Origin: Pelargonium nanum | Taxonomy: Eukaryota; Streptophyta; Magnoliopsida; Geraniales; Geraniaceae | Assembly (NCBI GenBank): GCA_036897485.1 | Contig: JAYMTF010001577.1 | Location: 1 to 22,455, forward strand | DNA length: 22,455 nucleotides | Direction: 5' to 3' | Translations under genes and position numbers: made by a program | In this document: positions 10,811 through 21,607 of the stretch, piece after piece | Position numbering within the stretch: the first letter of the stretch is position 1 | Layout: each line of letters starts with the position of its first letter | The notes under the pieces: generated by a model | What the model saw: the letters and a program-made list of their open reading frames with translations, nothing else | The model's database searches: none | What the model was told of the DNA's origin: nothing

Positions 10811-12266
10811 AAAGTGGGCTTTGAAATGGACCAAATTATTCCATCAAAAAAAAATGGCCCAAATTATTATTATTGTCTGCTTTTTTTCAGCCCATAACTC
10901 ATAATTTGAATCGTTGAAAATCACGTTAAAAACATATAACTTACAACATGAGATTATCCGAAAGCGTCCATGGTACCCACAATTTATAGGAGAGTCAAAG
11001 CCCCAGGCAGCCGGCCAAGTCTTACAAAGACATAGAAAATTTAGATAAAGCATGAGCTACTCACTACAATATTAATGTTCACTTTCAGCCTACCTCTTAG
11101 AGGTTGTTGCAAGGCCTCCACTCTTCCCTCCTCCATCGGACTGACCTTCACTTGAAGCTGGCACATACCAACTTCCTCTTGCTCCATGCCAACCTCACCA
11201 AACCACTAGAGCCAAAGTCCATCGTGTCTTCCACGTTTTTCCATAGTGACTTCTAGATCCCAACATTTTTAGTCTTCTCAGATAGCCCAAGCTACGTATA
11301 AATGTTCTGCTACAATATCCAATTACTTCTCTTGGGAGAGTCTATTGAACCACTCCAATGAGTATGAGCAGCCCGTACTAAGCTTAGTAACACCCACTAT
11401 GTGCCAGCATTCAAGCGTGAAAAAGCATGAGAGAAACATATGTTAACTCGACTTTGACCACATTCTAGGTTTCCAGCGATTCTTTTGTTAGAATACATAT
11501 CAGCTCCTCCTGAATCGACAAGTTATTGGACAAGAGTCTCCACCAAATATGTCTTATATTTGGTTGAATTAGGGGTGTCACAACACTGCTCTAATTAAAT
11601 CCTCCGGACCAAACATTACTTGCGTCACCTGCTAGAGAAAATCACTTATGATCGACTGAATACCTACCACATTTCTCTAGAAGCCATGTCCACGTGTCTT
11701 TCACATGCAATCAATTGACATGAATTTTTTGAATTGCCATGCATTCTATCCCTGAGATCCGTTCCCGAATGGATGAGAAAATTAGAAAGTCCTCAAACGT
11801 TACGTTTCATTTTTGTTGAGGAGGAGTTGTGGCGTGGCATTATTGATGATGTGGCTGGCTATAATGACATGTCAATAAATAACCTACAAATAACAATATA
11901 TAATATAATAAAAGATCAGGAGAATCAAATCATACTATGCTCTAATTAAGAGGTTAAAGTCAAAATTAGAACTAGATCATGAGAGACAAACACTATTTAA
12001 CCCTTTTCTTTTAAACAGTGTTACCAAACAAGTCCACAGTGTTGCATCCAAATAACTTGGTGCACACTTGAAGACCACACACACAGTCTCAGACACAGCA
12101 CATAGAAAAAAAGACGATTGGAGCGTGTAATTAACGCGCCATATGATTGGCCAGAACTTGTCATTCCCAAATTGACCTGTGCATTTCCGCCCAATTTCTT
12201 CCTTGTTTCCCTCATCAGCAGTACCGACCCGAACCTTCTTTTATTGTTTCCAATTCTCAATCCGGA
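10811..12266. other. Intergenic region between ASPM-like and derlin genes
   Basis: About 1.45 kb lies between two divergently transcribed genes. The stretch 11060-11640 is less AT-rich than its surroundings and has fragments of open frame on the - strand interrupted by stops, so it could be an old mobile-element relic, but no family was recognised. A 71-residue frame at 11734-11949 (+) resembles nothing known. The rest (11880-12266) is presumed derlin promoter; an ATTGG box lies at 12146-12150, but no complete ER-stress element was seen beside it. Confidence 0.5.
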
Positions 12267-12418
12267 GCGAGAACACTTCTGATTTCCCGATACAATTCTC
12301 AATTTCATCAAATTGTTAGGGTTTTCGATTCTAGGTTAGTCAGCGAGAACACTTCTGATTCCCCGATACAATCGTCAATTTCATCAAATTGATAGGGTTT
12401 CCGATTCTAGGTTGATCA
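12267..12418. repeat. 76-bp tandem duplication in the derlin leader
   Basis: Copy 1 is 12267-12342 and copy 2 is 12343-12418, both beginning GCGAGAACACTTCTGAT. They differ at about 7 of 76 positions, so identity is about 91 percent. Each copy contains a (T)AGGGTTT word (TTAGGGTTTT in copy 1, ATAGGGTTTC in copy 2), the reverse complement of the telo-box found in many plant housekeeping promoters. The array ends 13 bp before the derlin ATG, so it probably lies in the 5' untranslated region or core promoter. Confidence 0.9.
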
Positions 12419-12431
12419 GCAAGCTGAAACG

Positions 12432-15400
12432 ATGGCTCAAGCAGTCGAGGAATGGTACAAGCAAATGCCAATCATCACCCGCTCCTATCTCACAGCCGCC
12501 GTTGTCACCACCATTGGCTGCTCTCTCGATGTACTGTTTCTCTTTCTGTATTTTTGTTAATCTTCGCGTGTGAAGTCTGTTTCTTCTTAGGATACGTGTT
12601 TGTCTGGGTTCTGTGCAATTGGGTTCGATTTTTTTCCCCGATTTCAGCTTAAATTCTTCTGATTTTGGATAATGCTTGAGATTAACCCCTTACATTCTGT
12701 TAGGTTATTAGAATTTTAATGTCTTGAAGCATTAATGGCTGGCTTCAGGCTAAACTTTTGTTTCCTTGATTCTGCTCATTGAAATTGAGGGTCTTTTAGT
12801 TTTAAGAGAACATTTGCTTTTCAACTAGAGGAGAATTGGGAGGTTAAGTTATTTTTTTCTTCTTCATAACTCTTGGGTGGAATGTTGCAGATTATCTCTC
12901 CCTATAACCTTTACTTGAACCCAAGACTTGTGGTTAAGCAGTATCAGTTCTGGCGCCTAGTCACTAATTTCCTCTACTTCCGGAAGATGGGTAATTTTTT
13001 ATTTTTATGTTGATGAAACTTTTGTATAGAATCTTTTGCTGTTATACATTAGAGGAATTGTATCATGACTCTTCTGAATTTACTTGCTGATTTTGTAAAT
13101 AATCTCTTGTATGAACAAGAAACTTTTGAAGTTAAAGATTAATCAGAATATTCATGCTAAGAAATCATGTGAAGAAAGAATGCATTATATATTCAGTTAA
13201 GTTGTGAGGACTGCTTTTGTTTTTCACTTGCTAATTACTTCTATGTTCACAACTTGGTTCGATTGCATGACCTTATGATGGTTGTTTCAGAAGCAAATGA
13301 CATGCATTGAACGTTCATCTCCCCATTTGTTTACTTGTGGTCACAAATTGATACCTCAAACTGTATGGGTAAAAGCTAATTTAATCTTGAGTTCGTAGTG
13401 TGTTGTGACGCTTCATGATTTCATCCAATTTGGAAAGATATTTGTTGATGTGAACATGGAAATTTTCCTAAAATTTTTATGTAGTCATACCCATATAAGT
13501 GTCCCATCCTTTAACATGGATAACCTAGGGTGAAGGGTCTGGTGTCTAGTTAACATAGCTTTGCGAAATGAATTACCGTGTGACTCAACGGTTTTATATC
13601 TTAAGCCATTAGGTAAATAACATTCTAAGTTTGAAATAAATATTGATGTCTCTCTGAAGCTGATTTGGTGATATGTTTGTCTTGTAGCGCAAAGTGCAAA
13701 TAGGGAATTTATCATTCTATAAATGCTCTTTAAGCCCTTGGTTTGTTTAGTATGGAAGGTTCGGTTACCTTATCCATAAAAGTTCCAAATTCCATAAGTT
13801 TTCTCATAGCAAGAAAGAATTAAATAAGAAACGGATGGAGAGGATTGGTTGAAATATCAGTATCGAATATCACTTGTTTCTCATTCATGATTTCAAAATA
13901 ATGCATTATGCACACAAAGCAATAAAAATAACCAGTTGCAATGCTATGTCCATATATGATTGTATTGACTAATATTTCTCAAAATGGTTGTAAGACATAG
14001 AGTAGTGTGCTATAGAAAATGCATTTTGATCTCTTACTTATCCATATTAAGTATCAACCTTTGGAATTTGGGCCTGTTGGGTTTTATAGGTTAATTGAAA
14101 GGAAAGCAGCTGCTGAATACTTGTAGTGTCTGTTTTGGTTCATCAACAGAGACTCGTACATACAATGATAAATTATTCCATATTGTTGTCGGGTGCCTAA
14201 TATTTGATTTAATATTTCTTTCCCCTTTTTATGCACTACTAAGGCAGATATAAGATTCTAAGATGATAATTGTTTTGATAAAGATAAGATATTTCGTATT
14301 CCCTTTTGGGCAAAGCCAGAGATAGAAGTTGTCCTTCCACATCTAGCATATTAAATGTTCTTAATATTGAAGCTGTCCTTCCACATCTAATGTATTAAAA
14401 GTTCTTAATACTTTATTTATGTTACAACTATTATTTCTCAACCTTGATCAGCAAATTCACAGCAATTACATTCTGTGATTATATGTTTTATCCTGATTTA
14501 CATTGCGCATCATTCGATTTTGTCATTTGTCCAAAATTTGGATAAACTTAACTAGCCATCATATTATCATTTTTAACTTTCTTATATCTTGCTGATGCCA
14601 GACTTGGACTTTATGTTCCATATGTTCTTTCTTGCTCGATACTGCAAACTTCTTGAAGAGAACTCCTTCAGGGGAAGGACTGCAGATTTCTTTTACATGC
14701 TCTTGTTTGGTGCCTCTGTTTTGACTGGAACTGTCCTTATTGGGGGGATGATACCTTATTTGTCAGAATCTTTTGCGAAAATCATATTCCTCAGTAATTC
14801 ACTGACATTCATGATGGTTAGTTACGATGGCTTAGTTCAGATGAAAAATATGTTTTGTTGTTAAACACTTTGTAAGCAGCAGTGTGTGTTTTCTCGTTTC
14901 ATATTCAACAGGTTTATGTATGGAGTAAGCAAAATCCTTTCATCCACATGAGTTTCTTGGGCCTCTTTACTTTCACTGCAGCTTACCTACCATGGGTGAG
15001 TAAGCATCGTGGTCTTGTAGAAATTCTGTACTGAAACTACTATTATACGCGCACACACAGTGGACTAGTGAAGTTTAGTAACGGTAATGTCCTTAATTGT
15101 CCTGCAGGTTCTGTTGGGATTTTCTGTCCTAGTCGGTGCTAGTGCTTGGGTGGATCTATTGGTACGTTATTCGTTCAATTTTTTGGTTAATCATTGATGG
15201 TTCAGTTAACTAGTAATTTGAACCCCGGGTGTTTATAATTTTTTTATATAACTGGGTATTTTTCAGCTAGGCAAGGTTAAAGAAAGAGTAAAGCCTTATA
15301 ATTAGGCAATGAAATGAAGTGTGGAACAGTTTTAATTAAGTGGGAACTTGGTGTTCAATAGATGGGAGAAGTCTAGTCCTTGTGAAGAATTATCGTCATG

Positions 15401-15774
15401 CCTGAGCTAGCCTAGTCTGTAACCGGAACCACTTTTTAGGATCAGTGGGTAGCACAGTTTCTTAGCCGATGGGTGGAACTATCTTTTGACCTTATAAATC
15501 ATCCCTGCATATGGTCTTTTATGCCTCCTTCTATAAACTAACCGTTCTTTTTTAAAATCTAATTGCTTCTTATCTTTTTCTTCCGACAATTCAGGGAATG
15601 ATAGCTGGTCATGCCTATTATTTTCTGGAAGATGTATATCCACAAATGACTGGTCGTCGGCCTCTCAGAACCCCTGCCTTTATCAAAGCACTGTTTGCGG
15701 ACGAAGATGTTGTGGTAGCAAGGCCAGCAAATGTGAGATTCGCTCCACCTGCAATGGAAATTCACCAAGATTGA
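12432..15774 (+). CDS. DER2.1: Derlin-2 type ER membrane protein
   Basis: Derlins are rhomboid-like, proteolytically inactive ER membrane proteins that help retrotranslocate misfolded proteins for ER-associated degradation. Six exons, 12432-12530, 12891-12990, 14602-14816, 14912-14995, 15108-15161 and 15595-15774, give 243 residues, about the 244 remembered for Arabidopsis DER2.1. All introns are GT-AG. The start MAQAVEEWYKQMP is the family N-terminus and has A at -3. The derlin WR motif is W54-R55 (QFWRLVTNFLYF). The GxxxG helix motif is G185-MIA-G189, followed by HAYYFLEDVYP. No catalytic Ser/His pair in rhomboid context was seen, as expected. The C-terminus ends EIHQD and shows no FxGxG-type p97-binding box. 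V181 stands where the Arabidopsis protein, as remembered, has Gly. DER2.1 and DER2.2 cannot be told apart by sequence alone; neighbours favour DER2.1. Confidence 0.95.
12991..14601 (+). other. Derlin intron 2 (1.6 kb)
   Basis: This is the longest derlin intron, with donor ATGG/GTAATT and acceptor TGCCAG/AC, splitting the Asp codon of KMDLDF. It is AT-rich, with no recognised gene, and contains the tandem pair at 14331-14412. Confidence 0.8.
14331..14412. repeat. 44-bp tandem duplication in derlin intron 2
   Basis: GTCCTTCCACATCTAGCATA at 14331-14350 recurs as GTCCTTCCACATCTAATGTA from 14375, followed in both by TTAAA(T/A)GTTCTTAATA. The period is 44 bp and the second copy is slightly short. 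Confidence 0.8.
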
Positions 15775-15960
15775 TCAGGTTTTTGAGAAAACCTAATCAG
15801 TGAAGCTGTCATTGCATTGGAAGGAGATAGGGTTGACAAGAAGGATAATTCACCATGTAATATATAGAATCCACCCTGACATTTGACTAAGATTTCAGCA
15901 ACCATAAATTCAAAGGTTTTGTATTGCAAATCGTCTTTGACAATCATAATCTCAGCTTCT

Positions 15961-15987
15961 TATTTTCTGGAAGACGCTTATCCACAG
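15961..15987 (+). repeat. Fragment copy of derlin exon 6
   Basis: These 27 bases match 15619-15645 of derlin exon 6 at 23 positions and would read YFLEDAYPQ against YFLEDVYPQ in the exon. The copy lies 342 bp downstream of its source, beyond the stop codon, on the same strand. Similarity fades quickly on both sides. CTCAG just upstream (15952-15956) could act as an acceptor, but no open exon follows. Confidence 0.6.
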
Positions 15988-16265
15988 GCCTTGCATTGCA
16001 GTGATTTCTTTTACATCTCATTCCAATTTTGATTGGGGTTTGTTTGGGTTGTCTACTTGAATTGTTTGTAGAAGTAAAATGTTTTTAGAAGTAGTTGGAA
16101 TGAGGTTAGATGTCTTTAGTGAATAAATTATTTGTTTGGTAAAGTAATGTCCGGAAGGAGATTGAAAAAGAATTCTAGATTATGATATTGTTTGGTAAAT
16201 TCGTTTGAAAGTACGGGTGTTATTTTGAAACGACTAAAAGGATTTTTTATGAACAAGCATAAAAT

Positions 16266-16600
16266 AACTATGTGGTTAACTCTCATTTGTGTTTATTGGC
16301 AAACATCATATCATATAACTATGTGGTCGATTCTCTCTATGTGTGGTCTGTTTATCAATCACCTTCTCCTGTTTCATGGTCGACATCCATCTGTCATTAT
16401 TGGAAAATATGGAGTCATCTAACTATGTGGTTGACCCTTTTTGTCTATCGATCACCTTCTCTTGCTCTACGGTCGACTTTCATCTGTTAGTATTGAAAAA
16501 TATCAAGTGATTTAACTATGTGGTTGACCCTCATCTATCTATGGTCGACCTTGTCTATATTCTCTTTTTCCATGGTCGACTCTCTTTGTCTTTGTTCTTC
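16266..16600. repeat. Degenerate minisatellite (AACTATGTGGT units)
   Basis: AACTATGTGGT begins units at 16266, 16317, 16421 and 16514. Units two and three (104 and 93 bp) align along their length, sharing ATCACCTTCTC, GGTCGAC, CATCTGT and TATTG(G/A)AAAATAT in order. The first (51 bp) and last units are partial. GGTCGAC or a near form recurs about seven times from 16377 to 16580. It looks like an old tandem array and is non-coding. Confidence 0.75.
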
Positions 16601-16929
16601 TCTTTCTCCATGATCGATCTGGAGCTCGAGACTGGTGCATGAGTAAATCAGAATTGAGGGCAGTGCTGGAGATGAAGCAAAAGGGTAAATGGTAATTTGA
16701 GATTCATTTTTTCCACATAAGCTACAATAACTCTCAAAGGAGCCTCCCACCTCGTGTTGGAAAAGCTCTTGCAGGGCCATTGTGAAAGTGAAATGTTTGA
16801 AAGTTGAAGTCGGAGGAGCTCACAACCAAACAACTTTTGGGTGAAATGCCTATAGACTATAGACATTGAGACGAAGAAGCTTAAAAGATGAACCATACAA
16901 CCACTTGGTACCCTGTTTGTCTGGGAAAA

Positions 16930-16987
16930 CAGAATGGAAAGATTCCATCAAGCCTCTTAACGGAAAATAAATTTTGGTTCCATTCTG
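16930..16987. repeat. Short inverted repeat
   Basis: CAGAATGGAA at 16930-16939 is the exact reverse complement of TTCCATTCTG at 16978-16987, with a 38-bp spacer that itself includes GATTCCAT. It may be the core of a small degraded inverted-repeat element; no target-site duplication was identified. Confidence 0.5.
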
Positions 16988-17527
16988 CATGATCATAAGG
17001 GACGAGGCTGATGTATTTGAAAACCAAAGACCCCTTTAGCTATTGTTGCTCATATTTTAGTAATTTTACTCCATTTCCATTACAAAATTATAGAGAACCT
17101 TTTGATAAAAATATAACCCTAGTTTCAACTTATTTTCAACTTTTACAATCATATCCGAGGACAAACTATTGTGTCAGAAACTCTGAACCAAGATGAAGCA
17201 GAACCTACTGCATTCAAATTACAAGAAATTCTCTCTATCCAAATGGTGACCACATAAAATGCATACACAATTAGATAACCAATTCTTCCAAGTAAAACAC
17301 GGCTCAGAAGAATAAATTCAAATCATCTAGACTTCAGCAAGCTACAATTGGCTGTGTAATATACATGTAAAAAGAATTTGCTTGTTCCATGAGCCGGACC
17401 GGAATACTACATCCCGGCGTTTTTCTGGCTCTGCGTCTCTTGCTCAACTCCAGTAGCATCTAACTTCCGAACCATGAAAATTTTCTGAGGCGAGAAGAAT
17501 CTCTAAAAGTGCGAAGATGCACAATGG

Positions 17528-20500
17528 CTAACGAATGGGGTGATATTGGGCTGATATTCTCTTAGGAGGCAACTTGCGCAGGATGTAAAGAACAAGAGCA
17601 GAAGGTAGGATCTCAACCAGCTGTTATGCAAGGCAATCAAAATAAACAATATCCAGGCTTAATTAAAAAGACACAAAGAAAATAATGATAATAATGAAAA
17701 TTGCATGCTTAGATACACTCTATAAGTAGATTACCATGTAGTAGAAGAAGTTCAAAACTGGATGATACAAAACATCTAGTGACGCATCTGTATCAAAAGC
17801 AGATAAAACATCCTGCATTTGGCAAAACAAGTCCTAAGTTTCTGTTCACTAAAGCAGCAACACCTTAGAAAGCATGTGATGAAAGCAGTAGTGGTACGCT
17901 GTGTACTTGATGTTTTCAAAAAAGGCCTTATAGTAATATATTCTATTTTAACTGCTCTGACAGCTTCACATATATAATACTGTTATGGAGATGCTCCCAA
18001 CTGACTTTTAACTATAAAAATAGCAATTCTACCTAATGAATCTTTTACTGATACAAAACTACTTGTAAACTTTCCGCAGTATTTGCATCTTTGATAAAAA
18101 AAGATAGAATAAGGTTAAAAACCCTAGTATCTGATGGGTGACTATTTTGTTTCTGTTAGAGCATTATTGTTTTCTAAGTACAGTTCAGTCAAAATAAGAT
18201 AAAACTAATGGAATAGTTCCACATGATGTCATGTGCAAATGAAATATTGACATGCTGTCATGGGCAGGCAGCAACATGATATGATCTGCAAAAAAGATAA
18301 GATGAAAGAACAGTATATCTTATTTTCTACAATTTGAGTTTCATGATGCATGACTTTGCAATTTCTTTTCCTTGACATACCCATCTACCATATAGGTTGA
18401 AGCTTACCACAATGCATCTTATCAGAAAGCAGGTGAAACATATGGCTGTAACAGATCCAACCTGCAATACAAGGCGCAACTTAAGTCAGCAAAACTGGAT
18501 TAAAGTTTCTTGAATTATGTTTATTTTGTCATAACAAATCTAGCAAATAAGTTATGTAAGCTGATGGACAAATTTATAGTAGGGAAAAACCTCATGAAGC
18601 TTCTTCCTTCGCCCTTTAGATTCAATTGGAAATCGTCTCAGCATGAAGAATAATCTGGAAGCGTCATGTATGACAATCAACAGGAAAAATTAACCAACAG
18701 ATACAAAAGTTGAGTCAACAATACTAAAGAACATTGAGAAATTGAGAAACTCCACATGCTTCAAATAATTTACACAGGGTAATGCAGAAAACTCACCTTC
18801 CTCCATACAGCAGAAAACCTAATGCAGCTATAAATGACACCGCTGAGAGAAAAAGAATTTAATATATGTGAGTGCTTATTTGAAAAGGAAAAATGAGATA
18901 TTCAGCATACATAACATATTTTGAAACAGATGGCAATATGAAATCTTAGATCTCCAAGAGAGGGTGTTTTGAAGCTTTTAGATAGGGTGGTAAAAAGTCC
19001 TGACCTGCAATAAATATCTTCCCAATGAATTGCACAACACTGCTCTCATCTATCCAGAGGTATACCCAGATGCAAACCTGATGCCAACAGCCCATTTCAG
19101 TAAACCTTACTAATGATAATAAAGGCAAATAGGATATAAAAAAAATGATATTGAATCAGTACCCCATTATGAATTAGTGTGTTTATGTGAGGGCCTAAAA
19201 GAGTGCCAGTTATGAAAAAAGTTTACATATATGCTACAGCAAGGAGTTGATTAAAGAAATATGGTTTGAGGTGAACTAGGTCTGCCAATGCATGTTATAC
19301 TTGATGAGTCCAAAGGGCGAGAAGGTGTTAGTTCAATCCAAATTGCAAGCAATGGATCCACAATTTATTTCTGCAAGTTCAAAACCATGCTATTGAAGTC
19401 CTACACACAATGGGTTTCAAATGCTAAAAATCAACAAAATGAGATGAAAAAACTTAAAGGGTAACAGAACTCAGGAGCCGACTCAACTACCTAACAGAGA
19501 TACTTTACATTACTACTGAGGCAGTATAAGTGAAAGGAGATGGAGTGCACCTGTATTAAGTATACTCCAGCATTAACTGATATAAAAACAATCCTTAGTT
19601 TGTCTGTGGGTAGGCTTCTTGCCTGCAAATTAACAGGGGGGGAAAAAAACTCCTAATCAGATTGAAAGAGATAATTTCATCCACAATCTTGTGTATCTTA
19701 CTCAAGGATCAACCTTGAAATAACAGAAAACCGTAGCCCTTAATATGAAGAGGCATCTAAGATTACTTGCCTGATGATATATCTCTGCCCAAAATAGGAC
19801 AAGAAGTGTATACGTTGAGAAAAACAAAAGCCCCGGAAGATCTAATAACACCCAGATTAATACCTGGTAAAAAATGAAGTCATCCAACATCAGAATGTAT
19901 ACATTAGGCAACATAGAGATCACATTTTACACAAAATACATTCAAATTTCCTTCCATTTCAACTGCATAAACCATCTTTAATATATGATGTTCTAGTGCA
20001 AAGTGATAATGAGCTTGCACGTGAGGGGGCATGTTAGAGAACAAAATTATAGGGACTTCAACTATGAACTTATTTTAGTTGAATTGGTTCTTAACATGGT
20101 ATTAGAGCAGGTTTTGTTCCCAAACTTGGCACGAAGGTGGCCCGTTTATGTTGGCTCTCTTGTGGTCTCAGGCTCACTTGCAGAAGGACATGTCTGCAGT
20201 GGCCCACTTGTGGAGGTGCCGATTAAAAAGTGCCCGATTATGCACATGTCGAGCCCGCTAATAAAAGAAAAATGTGAGACTCGCACTTGAGGGAGAGTGT
20301 TGAAGTGGTGACTAAAATCTCGCATTGGATAAGTATAAAACGAATGAGTTATATATAAAGGTGCAAGTGAAACTTTACTAATAAGGTCGACCTTGCCATT
20401 ATATGTAGCCTAATAGTAGTAGAAAAACAAGACATTATATATAGCCTATTATCAAATTTAGCAATAAGGTTAGTAGTAACCCATAATCTTGAATTGTTTA

Positions 20501-21607
20501 AGGTTATCTGGTGCGGTTAATAGTTTTAAACCCTTCTTATAGAATAAAGTTGCTACCAAGATAAACTACAGGAAATGAAATTACTATGCAAAACATGATT
20601 AGGGGCATTCATACTTAGTGAGAGCCTTAAGTATAAATAACGTAAAAGACATACCACATAATGTCAAGAATACACACAAATACTAACCTTGGGATGCAAT
20701 TGAAATACTTCTGTGTGAAATCCAAACACAACAGCACGTACTGCAACATTAAAATGCACAACCAAAGTATTTAATCAGTACCAAACGAGACAATATTAAC
20801 CAAACAACATTGTTGCCTCAATTATCACCTCCATTAACAATGAAGTTCATGAGATGGAAAACCTTCTGTGTTGTCCAGCCATATTCGGGCACTCTCAATT
20901 CAATCCTAATTAATTGAATCTGCAGCACATCAACACAAACACCCAGGTCAGAAACTGTCAATCAGTCTTAAACCATGACCTCAACAGCATAAAAAACATC
21001 ATTACAGCCGGTTAGAACTTGAATAACCAAAGAAACAATGCAACATCATCAACATCAATTTTATTAACTTAATCTCAATGCTAAATTGCTAGTTACAAAC
21101 CTATGTGTGAAAATATATCAGAAAGAACCCATTAAGAGCTATACAAAAAACTTTGTTCTAGTACAATAAAAATATATTTTAAAAAGTTCACCAGGAAAAT
21201 AATTGGGAAAAAAATTGAACTATATGAGTACACTTCGTTACTGCCCCAAACCAACCTGCCGGAGCTCTATTACAATGTCAGTATCTTACCAACCAAAAAC
21301 CTAGCAATGCAGAAGTTGCAAACGAGGAAAAGAAGCAAGAAATTAAGCAATCACGATCCAATTTCAAACAACAATGACTCAATCACAGGCCAAATCAAAC
21401 AACCAATTCGTAGGAAATCGAAGCAAAGAGAAGAGAACATACGAGAGCGACGGAGGAGACGAGAGCATAGGCGGCGCAGAGAGCGTAGAAGATGCCGTCC
21501 TGCCAGTTAGAGGAGTCGTTGATGTCGTCCCACCAGCCGGTGACGAGCAGACCGACCTTTATGGCTAAGGGCCAGATGATGAGTGCTGCTTCTGGCATTG
21601 CCCTCAT
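17528..21607 (-). CDS. TOM1: TOM1-family tonoplast membrane protein
   Basis: TOM1 proteins are multi-pass tonoplast proteins of the DUF1084 family; in Arabidopsis TOM1 is known as a host factor that tobamovirus replication proteins bind, and its normal role is less clear. Eleven exons, in transcript order: 21607-21443, 20919-20829, 20740-20688, 19863-19771, 19622-19551, 19077-19005, 18842-18797, 18654-18591, 18461-18408, 17812-17735 and 17620-17528. Phases join to 293 residues, against about 291 for Arabidopsis. Diagnostic runs are [12 protein letters not shown] (33-44), [17 protein letters not shown] (about 64-80), [30 protein letters not shown] and the C-terminus [15 protein letters not shown]. 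Seven hydrophobic segments are expected. Intron 4 has a GC donor. The start could be Met at 21607 or 21598; an upstream in-frame ATG at 21700 would add 31 residues. TOM1 versus its paralogues (TOM3, THH1) is not settled by sequence; neighbours favour TOM1. Confidence 0.93.
19769..19771 (-). other. GC splice donor of TOM1 intron 4
   Basis: On the - strand exon 4 ends CAT CAG and the intron begins GCAAGTAATC. The next exon, after TTTGCAG, begins GCA AGA AGC. Joining CAG to GCA gives EIYHQ/ARSLP, the conserved protein. Shifting the join to use the nearby GT would put a non-AG acceptor at the other end, so a GC-AG intron is the only good solution. CAG/GCAAGT is the strong-consensus form typical of GC donors. 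Confidence 0.88.
20032..20400 (+). mobile_element. Decayed LTR (copia/TRIM-like) element in TOM1 intron 3
   Basis: A candidate left LTR fragment starts TGTTAGAGA at 20032 and ends TTAACA at 20096. It is followed at once by TGGTATTAGAGCAGG (20097-20111), one base off the TGGTATCAGAGC initiator-Met tRNA primer-binding site of copia-type elements. An internal stretch of about 175 bp follows, then a purine-rich tract GAGGGAGAG (20289-20297) and a second LTR start TGTTGAAGTGGTGACT at 20298. A similar GAGGGGGCA precedes the first TGTT. The two LTR pieces appear to keep different parts of the repeat. The internal part is too short for any protein, as in TRIM elements. The element is antisense to TOM1; the right end is uncertain. 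Confidence 0.65.

Larger units (their letters stand above)
15775..17527. other. Spacer between convergent derlin and TOM1 genes
   Basis: This holds the 3' flanks of two convergent genes. It contains a 27-bp derlin exon echo (15961-15987), a word TTGTTTGGTAAA occurring at 16132-16143 and 16188-16199, a degenerate minisatellite (16266-16600) and a short inverted repeat (16930-16987). An 81-residue frame on the - strand at 16535-16780 has no recognised family and runs into the minisatellite. The stretch 17000-17527 is probably TOM1 3' untranslated and flanking DNA. Confidence 0.6.

Noticed and set aside
10286..10834. 182-residue - strand frame overlapping ASPM-like exon 1
   Set aside because: It is the same exon in another frame, low-complexity in S, P, Q and L, and lacks the conserved DISNFKTPKRP start seen in the chosen frame.
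11734..11949. 71-residue + strand open frame between ASPM-like and derlin
   Set aside because: There is no recognisable domain, no splice partner, and length is within chance expectation for AT-rich intergenic DNA.
12124..12150. Possible ER-stress response element ahead of derlin (CGTGT ... ATTGG)
   Set aside because: The gap between the two halves is 17 bases, not the 9 of the known element, and the CGTG half is imperfect.
16535..16896. - strand frames of 81 and 82 residues beyond the TOM1 3' end
   Set aside because: They overlap each other in different frames, one runs into the minisatellite, and neither shows a known domain or splice context.
20003..20290. 95-residue + strand open frame
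   Set aside because: It lies within the LTR-element remnant in TOM1 intron 3 and crosses the primer-binding site, so it is not a protein-coding region.
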